From the NCBI GenBank assembly GCA_002498385.1, contig DAHH01000016.1, forward strand, positions 214,238-274,368: a stretch of 60,131 bases of DNA, given 5' to 3'. The translations under genes were made by a program, and so were the position numbers. Below are positions 17,790 through 27,236 of the stretch, one piece after another. The notes under the pieces are model-generated. The model searched no databases, was not told the origin of the DNA, and saw only the letters and a list, made by a program, of their open reading frames with translations. The stretch comes from Methanobacterium sp. UBA410. GTDB lineage: Archaea; Methanobacteriota; Methanobacteria; Methanobacteriales; Methanobacteriaceae. Numbering within the stretch: position 1 is the first letter of the stretch; each line of letters opens with the position of its first letter.

Positions 17790-18084
17790 TTTATCACCTC
17801 TAAACCTTATCTTGGTTTTAATTTTACCGAGTTTCTGATCCCTGGCATTAAAATAGGGCAAGGATCATTTAAATTTATTTAAATTTATTCAAGAATTCAA
17901 GAAAATTGTCATTCCTTCAATTTATTTTGTTGAAGGATCTATTTCAATTTTTCAACAAGGTATTTCTAAACAATTTTGAATTTATCTTTTGAATTTGTTC
18001 TATAAAATTTCACAGACAGGTACACTTAATTCATATATATAAATAAACTCAACCAATTATTCAACTTACTTTTTATTATTCAGC

Positions 18085-18342
18085 CTATTTTTTGAGTTCT
18101 AAAACATCATAAGACAATTTTACCCACCTTAAATATGAATTTAAAGACGCTCGAAGGGATGTTGCATCTTCAGCATCGATCCTGATCTTCAAGGTGTTGC
18201 TGGAGAGTTCAACATTAACAGACGTCCTTTCTGAGGGCGAAGTGCGAATTTCGGGTTCTATTGACCTTAAAACAATTTCTGCATCGTCTTTACTTTCAAA
18301 GTTCATTTCAAGTTCTGTTTCAACACCTTCAAGAATTCCCAC
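18085..18342 (-). CDS. pcc1: KEOPS complex subunit Pcc1
   Basis: This 85-residue protein is archaeal Pcc1, the dimerising tRNA-binding subunit of KEOPS, which makes the t6A37 modification of ANN-decoding tRNAs with Kae1, Bud32 and Cgi121. It shows the typical ETELEMNFESKDDAEIVLRS start, ERTSVNVELSSNTLKIRI strands and TSLRASLNSYLRWVKL helix. The start is GTG with GGAGGT upstream; an ATG one base earlier is out of frame. It lies between Brix and prefoldin beta, its usual place in euryarchaea. Confidence 0.92.
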   Translation of the reverse strand: MGILEGVETELEMNFESKDDAEIVLRSIEPEIRTSPSERTSVNVELSSNTLKIRIDAEDATSLRASLNSYLRWVKLSYDVLELKK

Positions 18343-18439
18343 ATTTGTACCTCCAATTCACAGATTCCAATATATTAGATTAAGCTCTTCAAATTAAACT
18401 CAGTTAAATCCAAAAAGTATTTAAATTTCAATCCGCCCC

Positions 18440-18476
18440 GATCAGGAGAATTTAAGTCTTGATCAGGAGAATTTAA
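18440..18476. repeat. 16-bp direct repeat, 21-bp period, at the end of the Brix gene
   Basis: GATCAGGAGAATTTAA occurs at 18440-18455 and 18461-18476. The second copy covers the stop codon of the Brix-domain gene (minus strand), so as with the HAD gene the duplicated segment includes a gene end. Confidence 0.88.
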
Positions 18477-18949
18477 AGTTTCCAGTTTTTAATGTAAATA
18501 ACGGGGCCTGTTTTAATACCGTTATTACCATAAAACTCGATAACTGCCTTCCTTTCATTGTCACCCTTTTTAATAAGCAGAAGGTTCTTCTCTTTTAAAT
18601 GAGATTCCGGAATATCAAAAACTTCAACCAGTTTCTTCAGATCGCTGAATTCACACTGCAAAGTGAGATCCTTCTTCTTCACCCTTTCTTGGGAGGTTGA
18701 AGTTGAAACTGTAACATCTAAAGAGATTATTGGATTTCCATTTTCATTGTAGAAATCAATTCTACTGGGGTTTCCCTTAACCTCAGACACTACTGCTGTT
18801 TTGGTAGATCCAAGTTCAGAAGATTTTAAGAGAACGTTCCGGAGGCTCATCTTGCCGCGGTTAACGTACTCTGAATCTATGACTCTGTTCAGATCTTTAC
18901 AGAAGGATCTCGTTCTCTGTGAAGGTTTTCTAGATGTTGTTATCAGCAT
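18473..18949 (-). CDS. Archaeal Brix/IMP4-like ribosome biogenesis protein
   Basis: This 158-residue protein is the small archaeal Brix-domain protein related to eukaryotic Imp4/Rpf1. It starts MLITTSRKPSQRTRSFCKDL, the conserved sigma70-like Brix start, and continues with the SLRNVLLKSSELGSTKTAVV segment and the C-terminal GPVIYIKNWKL. The family binds pre-rRNA during ribosome assembly. AGGTAG precedes the ATG. It is located between rpoP and pcc1 in the conserved quality-control string. Confidence 0.92.
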   Translation of the reverse strand: MLITTSRKPSQRTRSFCKDLNRVIDSEYVNRGKMSLRNVLLKSSELGSTKTAVVSEVKGNPSRIDFYNENGNPIISLDVTVSTSTSQERVKKKDLTLQCEFSDLKKLVEVFDIPESHLKEKNLLLIKKGDNERKAVIEFYGNNGIKTGPVIYIKNWKL

Positions 18950-18983
18950 GAACTACCTAATTATATTGGATTTGGTAAAAAAA

Positions 18984-19023
18984 TGTCTTAGATAAGTAAG
19001 TTTTGTCTTAGATAAGTAAGTTT
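18984..19023. repeat. Two tandem copies of a 20-bp unit
   Basis: TGTCTTAGATAAGTAAGTTT is perfectly duplicated in the spacer between rpoP and the Brix gene. Confidence 0.95.
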
Positions 19024-19097
19024 TAGGACTCATAAATTGATGAATAATAAAGTATCATCATGTGCCCATCAAATAAATAAGACTTATCTTTTTAGAA

Positions 19098-19229
19098 TTA
19101 TCTTGCTTTTACAGTTCTTTTAACAGGCGGAATCTCCTTAAACAGTATCCTGTATCTGCAGTGCGGACATTTAGATTCACTGTACCCTTTTACATCGACA
19201 AGAGTACCACATTTTCCACATCTGTACAA
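19098..19229 (-). CDS. rpoP: DNA-directed RNA polymerase subunit P (Rpb12-like)
   Basis: This 43-residue zinc protein was found by reading downstream of rpl37ae. It begins MYRCGKCGTLVDVKGYSESK, continues with CPHCRYRILF and ends PPVKRTVKAR. C4-x2-C7 and a second C-x2-C pair form the zinc ribbon of archaeal RNA polymerase subunit P (eukaryotic Rpb12/ABC10-alpha). The start is TTG, supported by GGAGG inside the last codons of rpl37ae; only one base separates the two genes, so translation is coupled. The gene is easily missed because of its size and TTG start. Confidence 0.95.
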   Translation of the reverse strand: MYRCGKCGTLVDVKGYSESKCPHCRYRILFKEIPPVKRTVKAR

Positions 19230-19230
19230 C

Positions 19231-19500
19231 TTATAAGCCTCCAACTACTCTTTTAATGTTTCTTGCTGCTGTTTTACCCATTGGAGTTGACGGAAGATAT
19301 GCTCCACCTGTGAATACTGCACCACATTTTCTGCATTTCCATATTCCTGCTGAAACCCTTTTTACGGCAGGCCTATCACATTTAGGGCAAACATGATTCT
19401 TTTTCATGTTTTCTTCAACTAATTTAACTGTCCTTTTTGCTTTTCTTCCGTATCTGGGACCGAATCTTCCTGTTATACCTACTTTACTTGTTCTTGCCAT
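19231..19500 (-). CDS. rpl37ae: 50S ribosomal protein L37Ae
   Basis: This 89-residue zinc-binding large-subunit protein (eL43 family) has a basic N-terminus (KVGITGRFGPRYGRKAKRTV). The C4 zinc finger comprises CPKC and CRKCGAVFTGGAY, and a conserved tail TPMGKTAARNIKRVV follows. AGGTGATATA precedes the ATG. It sits between rrp42 and rpoP, as in other euryarchaea. Confidence 0.97.
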   Translation of the reverse strand: MARTSKVGITGRFGPRYGRKAKRTVKLVEENMKKNHVCPKCDRPAVKRVSAGIWKCRKCGAVFTGGAYLPSTPMGKTAARNIKRVVGGL

Positions 19501-19657
19501 TATATCACCTTAAATTATTTTATCAATTTTATTAAACTTTTGTAGAATATATTCATTAGAATGCAAATCGTTAAAAACTCTGTTTTATGAATTTTATCAA
19601 TAACATCATCAGCTGATTATTTTCATTGATCTGTAAACTAATTGTATATCTTATATT

Positions 19658-19697
19658 TGTAAATTAACTATGTTGTATGTAAATTAACTATGTTGTA
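19658..19697. repeat. Two tandem copies of a 20-bp unit
   Basis: TGTAAATTAACTATGTTGTA is perfectly duplicated in the spacer between rrp42 and rpl37ae. Confidence 0.95.
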
Positions 19698-19752
19698 AAT
19701 TTACAGATCTTCAAACAATCAGAAATTAGGATAAATGGGATTAAAACCCATT

Positions 19753-20544
19753 TCATTCAAGATATTTTCGAAGCTCTTCTGTCTTGTTTTTTGCAATGTT
19801 AACTGCTTTCAAGATTTCATCCCTTGTAATTGGTTTTTTACCACCTTTCTGCATTGCGCAGATGCTGCCGTCAGCCCTCATTCCAATTGAGATACGGGCG
19901 TCCATTATCTCTTCCTCTTCAAGGGATGGATCAAGAACCAGTTCATCACCTATTTTTGCAAATGTACACATTAAAGCTTTTTCATTGAAGGGCAGCGGGA
20001 TCATTTTTTCATGATCCAGTATCACTTCATCGTTTTCAACAGTTGCTGTTGGTACCTTGGTATTCATGAGAGCTGCCACAGCTCCAAGTACCGCTGCATC
20101 CTGAAGGTTGCCGTCATAATCAAGAACGTGGATATCCAAAAATATCATCCAAACCTTTTTACCTTCAATTATACAGAGTTTTTCAAGGTCAACCACCTTT
20201 CCTTCTCGTATACATCTATCTGTGACCCTTGAAAGCTCTACAGAATTTTCATCAGGTGGTCCTGGTTCAAAGTTGGGAGCTGCCATTGGAAGTAGTTCTG
20301 AATTGGTCATTAGCACTCCCATTTTTGGTGTGTCCGAAAATGGTTCTGCTATCTGTGTTTTTGCACCCACAACCAGCTGAGTGTTTCCCAGTTTAACCTT
20401 TGCAGAGCCTTCAGCCTTATTGATAACACCGGTTTCAAGGGACACTTCACGGTATTCATCAAATGCTCTACCGTCTGCCCTTTTTCCCTCTTTTATAAGA
20501 TATACTACGCTTTCCCTTGTAATTTCAGGAATTATGCTGACCAT
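19753..20544 (-). CDS. rrp42: Exosome complex subunit Rrp42
   Basis: This 263-residue RNase PH-fold protein is the inactive partner of Rrp41 in the archaeal exosome ring. It has GKRADGRAFDEYREVSLETG at the N-terminus, GSAKVKLGNTQLVVGAK, and PDENSVELSRVTDRCIRE. It lacks the phosphate-coordinating arginine set and catalytic aspartate of Rrp41. It begins directly after the rrp41 stop, with GGTGAT provided by the end of that gene. Rrp41-Rrp42 hexamers degrade or tail RNA 3' to 5' using phosphate or NDPs. Confidence 0.96.
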   Translation of the reverse strand: MVSIIPEITRESVVYLIKEGKRADGRAFDEYREVSLETGVINKAEGSAKVKLGNTQLVVGAKTQIAEPFSDTPKMGVLMTNSELLPMAAPNFEPGPPDENSVELSRVTDRCIREGKVVDLEKLCIIEGKKVWMIFLDIHVLDYDGNLQDAAVLGAVAALMNTKVPTATVENDEVILDHEKMIPLPFNEKALMCTFAKIGDELVLDPSLEEEEIMDARISIGMRADGSICAMQKGGKKPITRDEILKAVNIAKNKTEELRKYLE

Positions 20545-21273
20545 CTAATCACCATACCTTTCTTTTATGGCTTTCTTCTGTTCTTCACTTATTTTCATGC
20601 ATCCCTCAACTGCAAGATCAATGGCCCTTTCAAATTCTTCCCCAGTGAGATGTCCATCCATCTGTAAAAGTGTGATTTCACCGGTTCTGGGCATCATGGC
20701 TATTGGAAGATCAGCCTCACCTTCCTTATCCTCAGCTTCTGAGAGGTCCATAACTACCTGTCCATTGGATTTTCCTGCTGCACATGCAACAACTATGTCG
20801 CGCATTGGAATTCCAGCATCTGCAAGTGCAACAGATGCCGCTGTTATTCCAGCACATCTGGTTCCACCTTCTGCTTCAAGAACCTCTATAAAAACATCTA
20901 TGGTTGAGCGTGGAAACTTTTCAAGGAAAACTGCAGGTGTAAGTGCTTCTGATGTTATCTTAGATATTTCCACAGACCTTCTATCAGGACCGGGCCTTTT
21001 ACGGTCATCCACTGAAAAGGGTGCCATGTTGTACCTGCATCTTAAAACTGCCTTATCCGGCTGCATCATATGCCTTATATGCAGTTCTCTCGGCCCATAA
21101 ACTGCCACAAGTACTTTGTTTCCACCCATTTCAAGGTAAGCTGATCCATCGGCCCTTTCAAGCACCCCTGCACTGATTTTTAACGGTCTTAATTCATTAA
21201 AAGCTCTTCCATCAGCTCTTGCACTGGTTTCTGTACCTGTGCTTAAGTCACTCTCTACTGTAATCTTAATCAC
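20545..21273 (-). CDS. rrp41: Exosome complex exonuclease subunit Rrp41
   Basis: This 242-residue RNase PH-fold protein is the catalytic subunit of the archaeal exosome. ARADGRAFNELRPLKI opens the domain. MAPFSVDDRKRPGPDRRSVE supplies the phosphate-binding arginines, and VVMDLSEAEDKEGEADLPIA carries the catalytic acidic residues. The annotated start is GTG at 21273, but the only ribosome-site-like sequence (GAGGTG) overlaps it. A non-standard start a few codons in cannot be excluded. It follows rrp4 by six bases. Confidence 0.94.
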   Translation of the reverse strand: MIKITVESDLSTGTETSARADGRAFNELRPLKISAGVLERADGSAYLEMGGNKVLVAVYGPRELHIRHMMQPDKAVLRCRYNMAPFSVDDRKRPGPDRRSVEISKITSEALTPAVFLEKFPRSTIDVFIEVLEAEGGTRCAGITAASVALADAGIPMRDIVVACAAGKSNGQVVMDLSEAEDKEGEADLPIAMMPRTGEITLLQMDGHLTGEEFERAIDLAVEGCMKISEEQKKAIKERYGD

Positions 21274-21279
21274 CTCTGA

Positions 21280-22020
21280 TTATTGGATAAACTCCTCTCT
21301 ATTTTCTTCCTCTTCTTCAGATCCTTCAAGATCCTCACTTTCTTCCTGAATTTCACCAAGAATTTCTAAAAGCATGTTACGTACTCTATCTGTTAATCCA
21401 GAGGTGTGTGACTGTTCTTCGATCATTTTTATAACTTTTTCAGCCACCCTTTCCATTTCAGGTTCGCCTTTGACCCATACAACCCCATTTTGACCCACAA
21501 CAACATCACAATGGGTCTCATCTTTTATCATGTTTATCATGGAACCCTTTTTACCTATGAGTCTTGGAACTTTGGTTGGAGTAATGTTTATTAGAATTCC
21601 GCCCCTGAATTTACCGAGCCCTCTGCCTTTAAGGCCCAGTTTCACCTTCTTCACTTCATCAACGTCCACAACCCTTAAAAATAGAACGTCACCAACATCG
21701 AATGTTCTGCTTAACTCTCTTTTTTCCTTCCCAAAAACATCCGAGGCTGGCAAAAATCCGGAATATGGAGAGTTTATATCCAGATTCCACATGGAGAACC
21801 TTATATCTGTAATCTTACCAATGACCACATCTCCCCTTTTTGGAATGTACTTGCTCTGTAAGGGTATTACACTTATTTTTTTGTCCCTTATAGCAACAAG
21901 GCCTACAAGGGAGGACAATATGTTGTTTTTTTCCCTGAAAGTCCCTCTTCCAGTATGATATTCTTCATCTGCCAGAACGTCCCCGGGAACCACTATTTCC
22001 TTATCCTTTACAAATATCAC
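21280..22020 (-). CDS. rrp4: Exosome complex RNA-binding subunit Rrp4
   Basis: This 246-residue protein forms the RNA-binding cap of the exosome. An N-terminal region (VVPGDVLADEEYHTGRGTF) is followed by an S1 domain (GDVVIGKITDIRFSMWNLDI ... GFLPASDVFG) and a KH domain (VPRLIGKKGSMINMIKDETH with the GxxG loop). The C-terminus is strongly acidic (EEESEDLEGSEEEEE-like). GGAGG precedes the GTG start. It heads the rrp4-rrp41-rrp42 block; an AT-rich 350-base spacer upstream may hold its own promoter. Confidence 0.95.
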   Translation of the reverse strand: MIFVKDKEIVVPGDVLADEEYHTGRGTFREKNNILSSLVGLVAIRDKKISVIPLQSKYIPKRGDVVIGKITDIRFSMWNLDINSPYSGFLPASDVFGKEKRELSRTFDVGDVLFLRVVDVDEVKKVKLGLKGRGLGKFRGGILINITPTKVPRLIGKKGSMINMIKDETHCDVVVGQNGVVWVKGEPEMERVAEKVIKMIEEQSHTSGLTDRVRNMLLEILGEIQEESEDLEGSEEEEENREEFIQ

Positions 22021-22371
22021 ATTCTGCCTCCTTTAAGTGGACTGCCAAAAAAATTAATGAGTTTCCATGGGTTCATTATTGATGTATTTAATTTTGATGT
22101 AGTTAATTAAACAATTTTATTAATTGATTAAGTAAGGTTATTGATAACAGTTTAGGAATTAATAACTGTTCATCAGATTTTTGTTCATCAGATTTTATCC
22201 ATGAAATTTTTGAAATTTTATTAAAAATTTCTTGTTTAATAAAAATTGGGTAATTGTAAAGTAGGTTTACTTTAAAGGTAGGTTTACTTAAAATTGTAAA
22301 TTAAGTTTTACTTAATTTACCACCTGTAGGGCCATACTTTGTTAGCCACAAGTTAATGCCTGATTTACTAC
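22021..22371. other. Spacer between SBDS and rrp4 with short direct repeats
   Basis: This 351-base AT-rich spacer interrupts the otherwise tight superoperon, so rrp4 may have an additional promoter. Direct duplications include TGTTCATCAGATTTT near 22168-22197 and GTAGGTTTACTT copies near 22260-22292. The segment 22320-22365 is somewhat richer in G and C, but no RNA gene was recognised. Confidence 0.5.
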
Positions 22372-23067
22372 CTACTTAAGCAATTTCGTTTCCACTTCTC
22401 CCCTTGTAAGCTCACTCAACTTTTCATAGAAATTATCCTGCATTCCACCGGGTATTTCAATAACAGCCACCCATGAACCGTCTTGCTGCCATTCTTCCTT
22501 CTTAATCTTTCCAAATGTTGGGATAACACCGTAAACCTTTCCTGTGAAATCTCCTGGTATCTTTATTGCCACGTTCACCTTTTCAAATCTTATGGGTATT
22601 TTGGTGCGTATGGCTTTCATAACAGTTTTTACCTGCTCATCAACGCTTTTAAAAGGATCTATATGGAGTCTGCATTCATCCATTGCTATTTCTATCCTTC
22701 TTGCAGGATGAGGAAGTTTTGTCTGGGGGTTTATGGATTCCCTGGTTATGGTTGCAACGATGAGTTTGCGTTTTTCTTCCTGCATTTCTTTCCGCTGCTG
22801 AGCCGTTAACTGAACATGACCCTTCTTTATTATGGTTACTGCAGCTTCAAGGGGATCAACCGTGTTAAAAGCCTTCATCATTGCTTCTTCAGAGGCTTTA
22901 TCCCCCTTTTTAGAGTCTTTGAAGACTTCTTCAACTGCAAGCACGTCTTCCATTTTTATTTCTTTTCCACTTTTAAAGTCTGATGCAAGATCTGGATCCA
23001 CCAGGATCTCAAAATGTTCCCCATAATATTCTAAACGAGCTATAACTGCATCCTCAAGGTTGATCAT
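22372..23067 (-). CDS. sdo1: SBDS/Sdo1 ribosome maturation protein
   Basis: This 231-residue archaeal homologue of Shwachman-Bodian-Diamond protein has the three expected domains. The N-terminal FYSH domain has VIARLEYYGEHFEILVDPDL and VLAVEEVFKDSKKGDKAS. A central three-helix domain has LTAQQRKEMQEEKRKLIVATI and INPQTKLPHPARRIEIAM. A ferredoxin-like C-terminal domain completes it. The eukaryotic protein releases eIF6 from 60S subunits. It starts three bases after the psmA stop, with GAGGAG inside that gene, so the pair is coupled. Confidence 0.96.
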   Translation of the reverse strand: MINLEDAVIARLEYYGEHFEILVDPDLASDFKSGKEIKMEDVLAVEEVFKDSKKGDKASEEAMMKAFNTVDPLEAAVTIIKKGHVQLTAQQRKEMQEEKRKLIVATITRESINPQTKLPHPARRIEIAMDECRLHIDPFKSVDEQVKTVMKAIRTKIPIRFEKVNVAIKIPGDFTGKVYGVIPTFGKIKKEEWQQDGSWVAVIEIPGGMQDNFYEKLSELTRGEVETKLLK

Positions 23068-23070
23068 AAT

Positions 23071-23820
<750 letters not shown>

Positions 23821-24003
23821 ACATATACCTCTCTATGTTTTTCGAATAACAAATGAAATTTTAAGTTTTTTTTACAAAATTTTACTGTGACACCTTTTTC
23901 AAGATGCAGCTTAGCATTTCTTGAAAAAAATATCAAGTACTGATCATAGTTTATGTTCCATATCTTTACTGTAAAGCATTTAAAAATTATTGTTTAAAAC
24001 TAT

Positions 24004-24399
24004 TTATTCATCTTGTCCTTCTGGTTTAATAAAGTTTTTTATTGTGGCTTTGATGGTTCCTGAAATTCCAAGGGTGTGGAATACAACCTTCCGACCTCTG
24101 AATTTTGTAATTGTTGGAAGTACAGCTTTTACAGCGTTTAATTCATTTCTGTTACACCGAATGATTCCCTTCATAGTACTGCTATTTTCATAATCTCCAA
24201 AATCGCATTTCCACACTTTAACGATCCAAAGATCAAATTTACCAGTTCCACATGCCCCATAAAGATCCTGTGAACCATCCCATATGATGTTTATCAAATC
24301 CTCACGCGTAACTGGTACCTGAGAGACAACCTCAAATGCAATGTACCTTTTTTTAACCCTGAGGGTTGGCGGCAGTATTTTGAGTTTCATCTGAATCAT
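24004..24399 (-). CDS. rnp2: Ribonuclease P protein component 2 (Pop5)
   Basis: This 131-residue protein is archaeal Pop5, an RRM-like protein that pairs with Rpp30 to activate RNase P RNA for 5' tRNA processing. Typical sequence includes MKLKILPPTLRVKKRYIAFE, LINIIWDGSQDLYGACG and STMKGIIRCNRNELNAVKAV. Two starts are possible (24399 and 24390), neither with a ribosome site. A TATATATTG-like element about 45 bases upstream suggests a short-leader or leaderless transcript. It is located between rnp3 and psmA. Confidence 0.9.
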   Translation of the reverse strand: MIQMKLKILPPTLRVKKRYIAFEVVSQVPVTREDLINIIWDGSQDLYGACGTGKFDLWIVKVWKCDFGDYENSSTMKGIIRCNRNELNAVKAVLPTITKFRGRKVVFHTLGISGTIKATIKNFIKPEGQDE

Positions 24400-24615
24400 C
24401 GTTTTTCTATAATAAAAAGAATGTAATCTTAAGAATAACAATATATAGTGTAAATCCAAGAAAATTAAATCTGGAAGGGTAACTTAAGAATAACATGATT
24501 TAAATGGTATCAAAGTGTTGGTAACCCACTTACAATTGTTTTTTAAGTGGTTTTAGGTGATGTTTCTTGCTTTGAAACCATGTATCGAAAGTATTATTTT
24601 ATTATTACATGTTTT

Positions 24616-25335
24616 TCATGGTTCTACTATTCTTACACCACTTAAAACAACACTACCCCTCATTTCATTTCTTTTAATTATTCTTTGGGGTGTCTCTGAA
24701 AGGGCTTGTTCTACTTCATTTGCTGTCATTTGAAAACACTGCGAAAGTGCAGTTATGTCCTGAGGAGTCCTTAGATCGTAGATTGATGTGGCATCACTTG
24801 TAATTATCACGGGAAAATTAAATTTTCTTTGAAGCTTTATTATACTCCTAAATTGATTAAAAACCTTATATCTATGCCTTAAACCTGTTTTAAGCAGATA
24901 TTTAAGGTTTAACTCGATTGCAACCTCATTTTCTGCAGCTTTCCTTGCAAGCACGTGGTTGATCCCACCATCCCTGCATCCTTTGTAGGGTTTTGACAGT
25001 ATATCAATCCGCGGATCTTCACATGCAGCCCTGTTTACCTTTAAATCACCGCCTCTAACAATCAAAACATCAGCTTTACCCCTGAACTTTTTAGTTTTCC
25101 TTTTAAGATCTTCAGGGCTTTTCACAGCCAGTTCAACAGCACTCCTAACTTGGAAGCCCGGTTTTTCGAACTCTTGTTTCAGCCTTTTAAGATCATCCCG
25201 AGCATCTTCATCATACTCATCTGAATGTTTAACAACTGCAACACCACTGTAACCCAATCTTTTTGCTTCCATGATGAGTTTTTCATTTCCACTCTTTACA
25301 TGGACGTGAAAATCAAAAAAGATGTTATTCACCAC
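24616..25335 (-). CDS. rnp3: Ribonuclease P protein component 3 (Rpp30)
   Basis: This 239-residue TIM-barrel protein is archaeal Rpp30, partner of Pop5 in RNase P. The start FFDFHVHVKSGNEKLIMEAK, the VIVRGGDLKVNRAACEDPRIDIL core, GGINHVLARKAAENEVAIEL and FPVIITSDATSIYDLRTPQD are typical. The start is GTG (two GTG codons in tandem at 25335 and 25332) with a weak CAGGTG overlapping. It lies 29 bases downstream of the COG1325 gene and upstream of rnp2. Confidence 0.93.
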   Translation of the reverse strand: MVNNIFFDFHVHVKSGNEKLIMEAKRLGYSGVAVVKHSDEYDEDARDDLKRLKQEFEKPGFQVRSAVELAVKSPEDLKRKTKKFRGKADVLIVRGGDLKVNRAACEDPRIDILSKPYKGCRDGGINHVLARKAAENEVAIELNLKYLLKTGLRHRYKVFNQFRSIIKLQRKFNFPVIITSDATSIYDLRTPQDITALSQCFQMTANEVEQALSETPQRIIKRNEMRGSVVLSGVRIVEP

Positions 25336-25364
25336 CTGATCAGCCAGTTCAACTGTTTTAAGTT

Positions 25365-25790
25365 TTAGACGGCCTTAAATATTTCCTCTGCAATTTTCAG
25401 GGCCACTTCTTTTTTTGCAGGGTAAGCTGCAATCTTGATCTTAACGTGAACAGAATCACCATGTTCGATTACCTTTAAATCTCCAAGGTAAGCCCTTTGT
25501 TTATCAAATCTTAAAAATAGATTTCCTTTATCATCCATTTTAGTTTCAAGTTGGTTTAAAATCCTTTTTTTATCTGGATCCTTCAACTTACCTAAATTTT
25601 TGACAAAATCCCTTATTTCCCTTTTTCTGGTAATCTTGTCGCGTAAAATTAAAACAGGATTCTTGTAGTAACCTTCTGTGAGCTCACTTTGAGGTGAAGA
25701 AGTTGGAAAAAGTGTTTTAATTGCACTTTCCACTTTTCCCTGGTTTTCTGTTCCATAAACAAATGCTCTGTATGAGACGTTATGGATCAT
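25365..25790 (-). CDS. COG1325 RNA-binding protein (exosome-associated family)
   Basis: This 141-residue protein matches the archaeal COG1325 family, predicted from gene order to be an RNA-binding exosome partner related to ribosomal L5-like folds. It begins MIHNVSYRAFVYGTENQ, continues with LFPTSSPQSELTEGYYKNPV, and has LETKMDDKGNLFLRFDKQ and VHVKIKIAAYPAKKEVALK. Its precise role is not established. AGGTAACTT before the ATG lies within the end of rpl15e. Confidence 0.87.
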   Translation of the reverse strand: MIHNVSYRAFVYGTENQGKVESAIKTLFPTSSPQSELTEGYYKNPVLILRDKITRKREIRDFVKNLGKLKDPDKKRILNQLETKMDDKGNLFLRFDKQRAYLGDLKVIEHGDSVHVKIKIAAYPAKKEVALKIAEEIFKAV

Positions 25791-25793
25791 AAG

Positions 25794-26339
25794 TTACCTT
25801 GCCTTCTCTGCCCCTTTTCCTTTACCTCTAAGTCCCCTTCCCTTCTTACCTGCACTTGTGAGGCCTCTGAAAACACGGTTCTTGTGCTGTTTGGCGCAGA
25901 TCCAGTTTATTTTAGGGTCGTTTTTAATTGAAGGACTGTTTGGGTCAACCAGGATCACTTCGAAGAACTTGAATTTTCCATCTTCCCAGACCCAGTATGA
26001 GTTTAAAACTTCGAGGTTAGGGTACTTTCGTGCAACCCTCTCTTCTGCTATCCTTTTAATGGATTTTTTTGGAGTTATCTTGACTACACCCATTCTTTTA
26101 GGTCTTCTACCTGCTGTGAACCTTGTTTTTCGCATTCCACCCCTGCGGACTCGGGTTCTCACAACTATGTATCCTTTTTTGGCTTTGTAACCTAGGGATC
26201 TTGCTCTGTCGATCCTTGTGGGTCTGTCTATTCTCTTTATTACACTTTCTTTTCTCCAAACAGGAGCTCTTTCTTGCATTAGCTCCTTAACATAGGAGTT
26301 CTTTGGATTTTTCCATGCATCTCGTATATATTTGTACAT
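25794..26339 (-). CDS. rpl15e: 50S ribosomal protein L15e
   Basis: This 181-residue basic large-subunit protein is L15e, found in archaea and eukaryotes but not bacteria. It opens MYKYIRDAWKNPKNSYVKEL, continues with VRTRVRRGGMRKTRFTAGRR and LEVLNSYWVWEDGKFKFFEV, and ends RGLTSAGKKGRGLRGKGKG. GAGGTG seven bases upstream supports ATG at 26339 rather than the preceding TTG. It is the first gene of the quality-control superoperon. Confidence 0.96.
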   Translation of the reverse strand: MYKYIRDAWKNPKNSYVKELMQERAPVWRKESVIKRIDRPTRIDRARSLGYKAKKGYIVVRTRVRRGGMRKTRFTAGRRPKRMGVVKITPKKSIKRIAEERVARKYPNLEVLNSYWVWEDGKFKFFEVILVDPNSPSIKNDPKINWICAKQHKNRVFRGLTSAGKKGRGLRGKGKGAEKAR

Positions 26340-26734
26340 CAATTACACCTCTTTTGTTCAGCTTTCGCCACATCCATGAGACTTTCATCTCAAAAAAGTC
26401 AGGTTATTTAACTATTTAGTAATATCACCAAAATTAGCGATGATCATTATTGGTTAGATCTACTTAAAAAGGTTGCTGTCCCATCAGTTCATGATTAATT
26501 TTTTGCTCATTAATCTTTTTCATGTTATCAATGGAGTTGAAATTTAAAAAAATTTTAGTTCATGTACTTACTTTTATGTGCTTATAAAAATGTACTGCAC
26601 CTAAAAAAAATTAAATGTTGTACTTTAAATGATGTTGTACTTAGAAAAATTTAAAAATTTAATATCTAAAGATTTAAGACCTCAAAAACTGCAGATTAAG
26701 GATTATTCCTTTAACTCAGCCTGTTTCTCTTGGA
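26340..26734. other. Spacer upstream of rpl15e
   Basis: This 395-base AT-rich region lies between rpl15e and the convergently arranged downstream end of the AhpD-like gene. It should contain the superoperon promoter near rpl15e. A GATGTTGTACTTA-type partial repeat lies at about 26614-26645. No ORF or RNA gene was recognised. Confidence 0.45.
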
Positions 26735-27055
26735 TTATTCCTTTACCTCATACAGTATTTTTATGGCCTTTGTGAAGGCGGGTTTTCCGGCTGTTAGAAG
26801 AACAACCCTTAAAACATCCACTATTTCATCAGGGGTTATGTCTAACTCCTGCATGCCACTTATCATCTGTTTTTTTATGGCCCTGTCATCTGAAGCTGCA
26901 GCAGTTATGCCTATGGCTATGAGTTTCTGGGTCTTGTAATCAAGAACTTTTCCTGTGTAAGCTGCATCGTTCAAAGCCACACTTGCTTCATACAAATCTG
27001 GATAATCCTTTTTAAGGTGTTTCATTCCCTTGCTGAAAAATACTTCATCTTTCAT
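26735..27055 (-). CDS. Carboxymuconolactone decarboxylase/AhpD-like protein without cysteines
   Basis: This 106-residue all-helical protein has the CMD fold signature, with LDYKTQKLIAIGITAAASDDRAIKKQM followed by DITPDEIVDVLRVVLLTAGKPAF. AhpD-type members carry a redox CxxC and a nearby histidine in the first part of this segment; here there is no cysteine or redox pair at all. It is therefore unlikely to be an alkylhydroperoxidase, and the function is unknown. A GGGGGT ribosome site precedes the ATG. It stands alone between rpl15e and ribC. Confidence 0.83.
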   Translation of the reverse strand: MKDEVFFSKGMKHLKKDYPDLYEASVALNDAAYTGKVLDYKTQKLIAIGITAAASDDRAIKKQMISGMQELDITPDEIVDVLRVVLLTAGKPAFTKAIKILYEVKE

Positions 27056-27236
27056 TGTATACCCCCAAAATTTTCTTTATTCAATATAATTTATGACCCT
27101 CAGAACATATAATCTTAACTTGGATTTTCAAAAGAATCTCATGGATTTAGATGAAACCCCATTTTTAGGTAGAAAAACATTCTATAAATTTTAAAAACGT
27201 CAAATTTATATTGAAGTTTTAAACTAAACTTAAAGG

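Noticed and set aside
20567..21100. 177-residue plus-strand frame
   Set aside because: It is antisense to rrp41, rich in Ser and Ile as expected for a shadow frame, with no family resemblance.
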